Shown one piece after another: positions 44,238 through 50,883 of a stretch of 64,000 nucleotides of DNA. The stretch is from Crossiella sp. SN42 (GTDB lineage Bacteria > Actinomycetota > Actinomycetes > Mycobacteriales > Pseudonocardiaceae), in contig NZ_JAMHIV010000017.1 of NCBI RefSeq assembly GCF_023897065.1, positions 124,001 through 188,000 of the forward strand, read 5' to 3'. The notes under the pieces were generated by a model, which was given only the letters and a program-made list of their open reading frames with translations, made no database searches and had not been told where the DNA came from. How positions within the stretch are numbered: position 1 is the stretch's first letter; each line of letters opens with the position of its first letter. A program made the position numbers and the translations under genes.

Positions 44238-44310
44238 TGGCCCCGGCAGGATTCGAACCTGCGACACCCGCTTTAGGAGAGCGGTGCTCTATCCCCTGAG
44301 CTACGAGGCC
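44238..44310 (-). tRNA. tRNA-Arg (anticodon CCT)
   Basis: 73 nt on the minus strand. The acceptor stem is GGCCTCG with CGGGGCC, the D-arm AGCTCAGGGGATAGAGC, the anticodon stem CCGCT/AGCGG with loop CTCCTAA (anticodon CCT, codon AGG), and the T-arm GCAGGTTCGAATCCTGC. No CCA is encoded; the discriminator is A. No integrase or repeated 3' end is seen nearby, so no attachment-site use is apparent. Confidence 0.95.
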
Positions 44311-44370
44311 GGGACAAGCACCGTCAGCCTAGCGGGTGCGCGGCTGCTTGTCCTCGGCGGCTCGGGCCTT

Positions 44371-44416
44371 GCCCGGAGGGGGTGGTGGAGATCGCACCCA
44401 CGGTTCCCCTCCGGGC
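44371..44416. terminator. Hairpin downstream of the secreted thioredoxin gene
   Basis: GCCCGGAGGGG (44371-44381) is the exact reverse complement of CCCCTCCGGGC (44406-44416), with a 24-nt loop. It sits 10 bp past the thioredoxin stop on the minus strand. No T-run. Confidence 0.6.
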
Positions 44417-44425
44417 GGCCTGGGC

Positions 44426-44890
44426 TCAGCCCTTGGCGAGCTGGGCGTTGATCCAGTTCTTCAGGTCGCGCTCGGCGTTGGCGCCGCCGTAGCCGATCCT
44501 GCGGGAGTCGGGCAGGTCCGCGGCGTTGCGGATGCCCTGCAGGGTGGGCAGGTACTTGACGTTGTGCTTGGTCAGGATCGCCTTGGACTCATCCGCGTCG
44601 ACCTCGGCCAGCAGCCACTTGCCACCGCTCTCCCTGGCCATCTTCTCGATGACCGGCTTCATCTTCTGGCACGGCGGACACCAGGTGGCGCCGAAGTCCA
44701 TGATGACCAGCTTCTGCTTGGAGGTCTCCATGACCTGGTTGTAGTTGGCGTCGGTGACGTGGACGATGTTCTCCTCCGCCCGGACGCTGGCGGACTCCAG
44801 GCTGCTGGGCGCGGCGGAGGCGGTGCCGGCCAGGGCGGCCGTGGCCAGCGCGGCCGCGGCCAGTGCGGCGGCGAAACGGGTCTTGCGCAT
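44426..44890 (-). CDS. Secreted thioredoxin-family protein
   Basis: 154 residues. Signal peptide ~1-27, then a thioredoxin fold with the active-site WCPPC, the cis-Pro in YLPTLQGI and a FGATWCPPCQKMKPVIEKMA strand-helix. A role in extracytoplasmic disulfide reduction or exchange is likely. ATG follows AAAGGAA. Last gene after the permease, rhodanese and M1-like genes on the same strand, 29 bp after the M1-like stop. Confidence 0.88.
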   Translation of the reverse strand: MRKTRFAAALAAAALATAALAGTASAAPSSLESASVRAEENIVHVTDANYNQVMETSKQKLVIMDFGATWCPPCQKMKPVIEKMARESGGKWLLAEVDADESKAILTKHNVKYLPTLQGIRNAADLPDSRRIGYGGANAERDLKNWINAQLAKG

Positions 44891-44919
44891 GGTGGTTCCT
44901 TTCGATCAATGGTGGGACA

Positions 44920-46302
44920 TCAGGCGGGGAAGAGGTGCTTGTCCGCGGGGATGGTGGTGCTGTGGCTCCAGGCGTCCAGGAACTCCTTGAGGTCCATCTG
45001 CGCCTCGGCCTCCAGGTACAGCTCCAGGTCGTGCCAGCCCTGGTTCCAGCCCTGGTTTATGGTCGGGAAGTTCGACAGGACGGTGTTGAACGCGCGTTCG
45101 CCGATCTTGCGGCGCAGGGCATGGGTGAACAGCGCGCCCTTGTCGTAGATGGCGCTGAACTCCTTGCCCTTGCCCGGATCGGCCAGCTTGCGGGCCCAGA
45201 AGGCGGCGTTGCCGCGCACCGCGTCCACGGCCTTGCGGTACTCGGCGTCGAGGTCCTTGCCCTCCTTGGCCTCGGCCCACATCCAGCCCAGGTAGTTGGC
45301 GAAGCACTCGTGCGTGCAGGTGTCCGACCAGTTCTCCACCGACATCGACGCGCCCCACCACTGCGCGGCCAGGGTGCGCACCAGCGCCTTGAGGTCGGCG
45401 TTGCGGCCCAGCACCGGGCGGGTCTGCGCGCCGACCTGGTAGGGCTGGCTGTCAGCCAGGTGGATCGTGCCGACGGTGCCGAAGTGGTAGTCGCCGAGCT
45501 TGGCGTTCAGGAACTTCAGTACCTCGGGCAGCTTGTCCGCCAACGGTTTCCCGTTGCTGCCCGGCGCGAACGCGGAGAGCACCGACGTGCTGTCCACAGT
45601 GGACTCCTGGAAGGTGTACCGGTCGATGCCCAGCGCGATCAGGTGCGGGGCCACCGCCTCGGCGGTCCAGGTGGTGGTGGTCCGGCCGTTCTGGGTGACC
45701 GGCTTGGACCTGGTGCCGTTGGCCACCGTGTGCCAGCCCTCGGGCACCGAGGTGGTGATGCTGAGCTCGGCCTTGTCCAGCGGGGTGTCGTTGACCGGGA
45801 ACCAGGTGCTCGCCGAGTGCGGGGCGCCCGCGGCGATCACGCCGCCGGAGGGGGTGCCGCGCCAGCCGCCGAGGCCGGTGACCGGGTGCCGGACCGGCCC
45901 AGGCCGGCCGCAGTAGCTGACCTCGACGGTGATCTCGGCGTCCTTGGCCAGCGGCGCGGCCGGGGTGATCACCAGTTCGTGCTCGCCGGTGCGGGTGAAC
46001 TTGGCCGCCTGGCCGTTGACCTTCACCGAGCGCACGGTCAGGCCGCGCAGGTCCAGGTTGAACTGGCTGAGCTCCTGGGTGGTCTTCGCGGTGATCTTCG
46101 CGGTGGCGTCCAGCAGCTTGCTGCCCGGGTTGTAGGACAGGTTCAGGTCGTACTTGCTGACGTCGTAGCCGCCGTTGCCGTCGGTGGGGTAGTACGGGTC
46201 GCCGACGCCGTCCTTGCCGGGTTCCGGCGCGGCCAGCGCGGTGCCGGCGCCCAGGGCCAGGGTGGTGGCCACCGCGCCGAGCGCGAGTCCGATCCTGCGC
46301 AT
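44920..46302 (-). CDS. Secreted M1 aminopeptidase homologue that lacks the zinc-binding HExxH (pseudoenzyme)
   Basis: 460 residues with a signal peptide (~1-25). The beta-saddle N-domain and helical catalytic domain of M1 peptidases are recognisable (YDVSKYDLNLSYNPG, WSDTCTHECFANYLGWMW, IYDKGALFTHALRRKIGE). The canonical VxxHExxHQW is LVRTLAAQWW: R309, T310 and A313 replace both zinc His and the catalytic Glu, while E332 remains at the third-ligand position 18 residues on. The GAMEN exopeptidase motif is also gone (VGAQTR). So no aminopeptidase activity is expected; a binding or scaffold role is inferred. The ATG shares one base with the rhodanese stop (TGATG). Confidence 0.85.
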   Translation of the reverse strand: MRRIGLALGAVATTLALGAGTALAAPEPGKDGVGDPYYPTDGNGGYDVSKYDLNLSYNPGSKLLDATAKITAKTTQELSQFNLDLRGLTVRSVKVNGQAAKFTRTGEHELVITPAAPLAKDAEITVEVSYCGRPGPVRHPVTGLGGWRGTPSGGVIAAGAPHSASTWFPVNDTPLDKAELSITTSVPEGWHTVANGTRSKPVTQNGRTTTTWTAEAVAPHLIALGIDRYTFQESTVDSTSVLSAFAPGSNGKPLADKLPEVLKFLNAKLGDYHFGTVGTIHLADSQPYQVGAQTRPVLGRNADLKALVRTLAAQWWGASMSVENWSDTCTHECFANYLGWMWAEAKEGKDLDAEYRKAVDAVRGNAAFWARKLADPGKGKEFSAIYDKGALFTHALRRKIGERAFNTVLSNFPTINQGWNQGWHDLELYLEAEAQMDLKEFLDAWSHSTTIPADKHLFPA

Positions 46303-46655
46303 CAGGCCACCGCCTTCTCGGTCGCCAGGCCGGCTCCGGCCCAGTCCTCGATGCCCTCGCGGTACTTGCGCACGTTGGTGTAGCCGAGCTGGAGCAGGCG
46401 CTGGCCGACGAACTCGCTGTTGCGGCAGGGCACGTTCGCGCAGTAGACGACCACGGCGACGTCCTTGTCCGGCAACACCTTCGGCGCGTACTCGTCGGTG
46501 AAGTCGGCGGCCTGCTCGTACGGGAAGCCGGGGATGTTCACCGCGCCGGGCAGGTGCTCCCGCTCGTAGTAGGCCACCGGCATGGTGTCGACCACGACAA
46601 CCTTGCCCTGCGCCAACTCCGCTTCCAGCTCAGTGCGGGTGATGAGAGGCAACAC
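46302..46655 (-). CDS. Rhodanese-like domain protein
   Basis: 117 residues, single rhodanese domain: VVVVDTMPVAYYEREHLPGAVNIPGF, then the active loop VYCANVPCRNS in which the first Cys is in the catalytic position. Probably transfers sulfane sulfur or reduces thiols. GTG at 46655 follows a strong AAGGAGGAAG site and overlaps the permease end by 26 bp. No signal peptide, so cytoplasmic, although its operon partners are membrane or exported. Confidence 0.88.
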   Translation of the reverse strand: MLPLITRTELEAELAQGKVVVVDTMPVAYYEREHLPGAVNIPGFPYEQAADFTDEYAPKVLPDKDVAVVVYCANVPCRNSEFVGQRLLQLGYTNVRKYREGIEDWAGAGLATEKAVA

Positions 46656-48000
46656 GGTGCTCTTCCTCCTTTGTGGACGGTGCGGTGGGTGTGGCGGTCG
46701 GCGTGCTGCCGATCCCGCGGGTGAGGCCGAAGCGGCCCAGCAGCAGGTAGCCGAGGAAGGCCGCCAGCACCGAGGTCAGGGTGGGAATGCCGAAGGGCAG
46801 GAAGGCGCCCGCCACCGCGCCGAACACCCAGCAGGCCACTGCGGCCGGCACCCAGGTGGGCGCGGTGGCGGGCAGTTCACCCCTGGCGCGGGACTCCTCC
46901 AGGACCGGACGCCAGGAGCGGACCAGGAAGTACTCGGCGATGATGATCCCGGCGATCGGCGGGCTGATCACCCCGATCCAGGTCAGGAACCCTTGGAACT
47001 GCCCGAGAATCCCGAGTGCGGAGAGCACCGAGCCGAGCAGGCCGAGACCGAGGGTTGCCGCGATCCGGTTGGTGCGCTTGCCCAGCAGCACGTCGATGGT
47101 GTTGACCAGGCCGAGCGAGGCGCAGTACAGGTTCCAGTCGTTGACCTTGAGGATGGCCGCGACCAGGATCAGCGTGCCGAGGAAGCCGGAGGACGAGGTG
47201 ATGATGTTGACCACGTCCGAGGTCTTGGCCGCGTGCGCCAGCAGCACCCCGATCAGCCCGATCACGAACTCGCCCAGGGTCACGCTGAGCACGGTCTGCT
47301 TGACCACGTCGCCGGTGCTGCGGTTGAACCTGGTCAGGTCCGGGGTCATGATCGCGCCCATGATGAACGCGCCGGAGACCAGCGTGGTCCCCGCGGCCAG
47401 CGACAGCGCCGGTCCGGGCGGCGCCGAGCTCATCAGCTCGCTCAGCGAGTGCATCCGCAGCCCGTCCCAGATCGCGTAGCCGCTGAGCAGCAGGAACGCC
47501 GGCACGGTCAGGTAGGCGGTCCAGGCCATGCCGTGGATGCCGAAGACCACGATCCCGGTCACCAGCATGCCGCCGATCAGCGACCAGGCCCACAGCGGCG
47601 GCCCACCCAGCAGGTTGCTCAGGCCCTGGGCGAACGCGCCGTTCTGCACGCCGAACCAGCCGGCCAGGCTGATCGTCATCAGCAGCCCGACCAGCGCCGA
47701 GCCGCGGTGACCGAAGCCGGACCAGCGGGTCAGCACCGAGGTGGACAGGCCCTCCCGCATGCCGGCCACGCCGAGCAGGACGGTGATCACCTCCATGATC
47801 GCCGCACCCAGGGTGATCGCCAGCACCGCGTTCCAGAACGTCATGCCGAAACCGAGTACGGCACCCAGTAGGAACTGGTGGAAAGAGGCAATCTGGCCAA
47901 ATCGCTGCACCGCGATGGAAAACCACGGGCGGCGGGCTGACTCGGGGACCCGGGAGAGGGAGAAGTCATCGCGGCCCACCGCGTTCGCTGTTCCGCTCAT
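46630..48000 (-). CDS. NCS1-type cytosine/purine permease (CodB-like)
   Basis: 456 residues with about twelve hydrophobic segments. The N-terminus has SRVPESARRPWFSIAVQRFGQIASFHQFLLGAVLGFGM and the mid-part TRFNRSTGDVVKQTVLSVTLGEFVIGLIG, both typical of cytosine permease-like NCS1 transporters. The substrate is a nucleobase or related cyclic amide by homology, but the downstream genes (rhodanese, M1-like, thioredoxin) do not fit nucleobase use, so the cargo is open. First gene of a four-gene minus-strand operon. ATG at 48000; weak ribosome site. Confidence 0.9.
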   Translation of the reverse strand: MSGTANAVGRDDFSLSRVPESARRPWFSIAVQRFGQIASFHQFLLGAVLGFGMTFWNAVLAITLGAAIMEVITVLLGVAGMREGLSTSVLTRWSGFGHRGSALVGLLMTISLAGWFGVQNGAFAQGLSNLLGGPPLWAWSLIGGMLVTGIVVFGIHGMAWTAYLTVPAFLLLSGYAIWDGLRMHSLSELMSSAPPGPALSLAAGTTLVSGAFIMGAIMTPDLTRFNRSTGDVVKQTVLSVTLGEFVIGLIGVLLAHAAKTSDVVNIITSSSGFLGTLILVAAILKVNDWNLYCASLGLVNTIDVLLGKRTNRIAATLGLGLLGSVLSALGILGQFQGFLTWIGVISPPIAGIIIAEYFLVRSWRPVLEESRARGELPATAPTWVPAAVACWVFGAVAGAFLPFGIPTLTSVLAAFLGYLLLGRFGLTRGIGSTPTATPTAPSTKEEEHRVASHHPH

Positions 48001-48170
48001 AACCGAAGTCTGTGCACTGGCCCATTCGATTGCACCCCCTCTTCTGGGGGGTGGTTTTCGAGGTGACTTGAACTGAATTTCAGCCGTTCACAACGCGTTG
48101 ACGTGCGGGTTTGCCTAGACGTACGAAGAAGTTGAGCACGTCGGTGAAACTCAAACGAGCGGAGTCTGTG

Positions 48171-48866
48171 ATGTATGCTGTGCGTCCACTGGTGGAAAGC
48201 TGTCCGGCTTCGGTGATCGAGGCCGAGCACGCCTGTATCGGTATCAGCCCGTTTAACGGATATTTCACTCCGGAACGTATCAGCGAACTTGCCGCGTGGG
48301 CAGTGCGCACTTTCCCCAGTTGTCACTTCTTCGTGCCAGACGGGCCATCGGTGTACACCCTGGAAGCCCTCGGCTACTCCCCGAGCAAGGCGCGCTCCAA
48401 GGCGCGGCGGCAGGGCTGCTACGTCTACAACAAGATCCACCGGGCGCTGGCCGAGCTCGGCGTGCCGGACCCCGGCGCGCTGATCCTGGACTCCGCCGCC
48501 CTCGACCACAACCCGGACTACCAGCAGCTCTTAGCCCACGGCGAGCAGCTCTACCGGACCGACGAGGGCTTCCGCGCGGACTGCCTCTCGGCCAGCCACT
48601 GGGTGCTCGACCGCAAGTTGCCGGACGGCGTGCGGCCGAACCCCGAGCAGCTGGCCAAGGCGGTGCGCTACTTCCTCGCCGAGCTGCCGCTGTTCGCCTC
48701 GACCACCAGCATCGTCGGCCGCCGCGGCTCGGTGTTCGTCTACCACCAGCGGGTGGCCTTCCTGGAACGCTTCTACCGGCGCGAGCTGAGCTGGAAACCC
48801 GCTGCGGGACAAGGGTTCCTGGTGGTCACCCCGGCCGAGGAGCTGGTCACCGCCACATCCAGCTGA
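48171..48866 (+). CDS. tRNA-dependent cyclodipeptide synthase, NYH subfamily
   Basis: 231 residues. It aligns with AlbC: the pocket motif CIGISPFNGYF with nucleophile S26 and N29, then YFLAELPLF with Y167 and E171, then VYHQR with Y191-H192. The spacings S26-N29 (3), S26-Y167 (141) and S26-Y191 (165) equal those of AlbC S37/N40/Y178/Y202. N plus YH places it in the NYH group. The enzyme joins two amino acids from aminoacyl-tRNAs into a diketopiperazine. No AlbA/AlbB oxidase, methyltransferase or P450 is adjacent. ATG at 48171 with GCGGAG upstream is preferred; upstream in-frame TTG at 48111 would give a basic leader. Overlaps the convergent HTH gene by 20 bp. Confidence 0.9.
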   Translation: MYAVRPLVESCPASVIEAEHACIGISPFNGYFTPERISELAAWAVRTFPSCHFFVPDGPSVYTLEALGYSPSKARSKARRQGCYVYNKIHRALAELGVPDPGALILDSAALDHNPDYQQLLAHGEQLYRTDEGFRADCLSASHWVLDRKLPDGVRPNPEQLAKAVRYFLAELPLFASTTSIVGRRGSVFVYHQRVAFLERFYRRELSWKPAAGQGFLVVTPAEELVTATSS

Positions 48867-49764
48867 TGCCGTGACCGCCGGGACCGAGATCGAAGCCGAC
48901 CAGCTGCGCCTCGTTGCGAGCGCTCAGGCGCAGCTCGGTCGCCTCCCGCTGCCCGTCCCGCCCGGCCGGGTGCGCGGCGGCGCGGTGCACCCGCCACACC
49001 TTGGCCGGGGTGGCGCGCGGGTCGAAGGCCACGGTCAGCCGGTACTCCCGGCAGCCCAGCAGGAACCGCCGCTCGCAGCTGGTCACCAGCGCCTCCTCCG
49101 GCCGGTAGCCCAGCTCGTAGTCGGCCAGCACGGTCTCGGTCTGCCGCAGCGGGCGGTCGAAGCGCAGCTCGGCGAGCACCCCGCCGCCGTCCGGATCGGT
49201 GTGCATCCGGCCCAGCCGGCAGGAGTCGCTCTGCCATCGATTGGGCAGCGCGCCCGCCGGTGCGGCCAGCCGGACCAGGTGCCGGTCCACCCCGTCCACC
49301 ATGGCCTGGAGCACCGCGCGCACCCGCATCGCGCGCACCGCCCGGTCCGGCCCGATGGTCCAGTGCTCGTGCACGCTCAGCGGCACGATCGCGTCGGCGG
49401 GGTGCGGCAGCCGCCGCGGTGCGATCGGCGCGCCGCGGCGGCCGCGCAGCACCAGCGGGTGCGCCGGCGCCTGCGGTTCCTCCGCCGGGCGGTCGAGCAG
49501 GGCCAGCAGCGACCGCGGTGGCAGCTCCAGCACCTCCTCCAGCTCGCGCACCACGCGCAGCGAGGCGTGCCGGTGCGGGCGGCTCTGCCCGCGCTGCCAG
49601 TAGCTCAGGCTGGCCAGGCTGACCCGGTGTCCCCGGTCGGCCAGCCGGACCTGGATCCGTTGCAGGGTCAGGCCGCTGGCCTGGATGCCCAGGTACAGCG
49701 CGTGGTGGAACGGGCCGGAGCGCAGTGCCGCACCCAGCTCGTCGGGCACTGTCGCCGCTGTCAT
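48847..49764 (-). CDS. HTH protein with conserved C-terminal domain, paralogue A
   Basis: 305 residues. N-terminal XRE-like HTH at ~20-80 (IQASGLTLQRIQVRLADRGHRVSLASLSYWQRGQSRP). A C-terminal ~180-residue domain of unknown function begins SVHEHWTIGPDR and contains DGVDRHLVRLAAPAGALPNRW, CRLGRMHTDPDGG and AELRFDRPLR. It shares this layout with the adjacent 306-residue protein. ATG at 49764 follows GGGGG. Convergent with the cyclodipeptide synthase gene (20-bp overlap). A regulator that senses something through its C-terminal domain is the simplest idea. Confidence 0.8.
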   Translation of the reverse strand: MTAATVPDELGAALRSGPFHHALYLGIQASGLTLQRIQVRLADRGHRVSLASLSYWQRGQSRPHRHASLRVVRELEEVLELPPRSLLALLDRPAEEPQAPAHPLVLRGRRGAPIAPRRLPHPADAIVPLSVHEHWTIGPDRAVRAMRVRAVLQAMVDGVDRHLVRLAAPAGALPNRWQSDSCRLGRMHTDPDGGGVLAELRFDRPLRQTETVLADYELGYRPEEALVTSCERRFLLGCREYRLTVAFDPRATPAKVWRVHRAAAHPAGRDGQREATELRLSARNEAQLVGFDLGPGGHGISWMWR

Positions 49765-49917
49765 GCCTACCCCCGTTCGCTGCCTGCACGATGTGGGCCA
49801 TTGTTGAAAACTGCTGTCGAGACCAGCACCCCACCATGGGTGTGTCGATTTCACAATATTTTCAGTTTCAGTCTCTATTCAGTTGGTCCGGTTGGGCTTT
49901 TGTGCGCGCACTGGCGG

Positions 49918-50838
49918 TCACTTCCAGCACCAGCGCATGCCGTAATAGCCGGGCGGCAGGTCGAAGTCGATGAAATGGGCAACAAAGTTGCCGTCAACCT
50001 GAATGTCGCCGACGTCGATGGTCGGCGAACTGTTGTCCGGCCGGAACACCCGCCACACCCTGGCCGGCGGGTCGCCTGCCGGGAAGCGCACGGTCAGGCA
50101 GTAGGTCTGGCAGCCTGCCCGGAACCCGCCGCCCCAGGCCAGGCAGGTCTGGCCGCTGCCGGTGAACTCGAACACCGTGTCCACCAGCAGGTTCTCCCCG
50201 CGCCGCAGCGGGTGCGGGAAGCGCGCCTCCACCGCCATCACGCCGGAGTCGTGGTCGGTGGCCACCCGGCCCAGCCTGGTGCCCTCGCTGCGCCAGCGCA
50301 CCGGCAGCTCGCCCGGCTCGCAGGCCGCGATCACGGTGTCCCGGTCCACCCCGTCGATCCGCGCCTGCCGCAGGATCTGCAAGTCCAGCCGCTCGATGCC
50401 CCGGCGCGGGGCCAGCACCAGGTGCTCGTGCACGCTCTGCGCGGTCAGCTGGCCGTCGAACGGGTTGTTCAGCTCCACCAGCAGCTTCTGCACCGCCTCG
50501 GCGTTCGCGCAGACCTGCCGGGGCGTCACCGAGTACCAGGCCCGCTCCGGCGCCGGTTCCCGCCGGGCCGGGCTGAGCAGGTCGCGCAGCGCGCCGCGGG
50601 GCAGCTCCAGCACCTCTTCCAGCGCCAGCACCAGCTCGGCTGACCTGGGACGACTGCGGCCACGCTGCCAGTAGCTCAGCGTGGCCAGCCCCACCGCCAC
50701 CCCGCGCTCGGCCATCCTGGCCCTGACCCGGGCCAGGGTCAGGCCGCTGGCCTGGATGGCCAGGCGCAGCGCGTGCTCGAACGGACCGGTGCGCAGTGCC
50801 TCATGCAGACCGCCGGCCACCATCTCGGATTTCCGCAC
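49918..50838 (-). CDS. HTH protein with conserved C-terminal domain, paralogue B
   Basis: 306 residues, collinear with the downstream paralogue: HTH at ~10-75 (IQASGLTLARVRARMAERGVAVGLATLSYWQRGRSRP) and C-terminal domain with SVHEHLVLAPRR, DGVDRDTVIAACEPGELPVRW and RLGRVATDHDSGVMAVEARFPHPLR. Differs from paralogue A by a Tyr/Trp-rich end (GYYGMRWCWK). GTG at 50838 or ATG at 50823 are possible. The 153-bp gap to paralogue A is AT-richer than the region and probably holds a promoter. Confidence 0.8.
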   Translation of the reverse strand: MRKSEMVAGGLHEALRTGPFEHALRLAIQASGLTLARVRARMAERGVAVGLATLSYWQRGRSRPRSAELVLALEEVLELPRGALRDLLSPARREPAPERAWYSVTPRQVCANAEAVQKLLVELNNPFDGQLTAQSVHEHLVLAPRRGIERLDLQILRQARIDGVDRDTVIAACEPGELPVRWRSEGTRLGRVATDHDSGVMAVEARFPHPLRRGENLLVDTVFEFTGSGQTCLAWGGGFRAGCQTYCLTVRFPAGDPPARVWRVFRPDNSSPTIDVGDIQVDGNFVAHFIDFDLPPGYYGMRWCWK

Positions 50839-50883
50839 GCCACCGATAGTGGCAGACGCCGGCTTTCCCGAACATTTCCGTTT

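Noticed and set aside
44238-44310. tRNA-Arg as an integration site of a mobile element
   Set aside because: No integrase, no repeated tRNA 3' end and no composition shift nearby.
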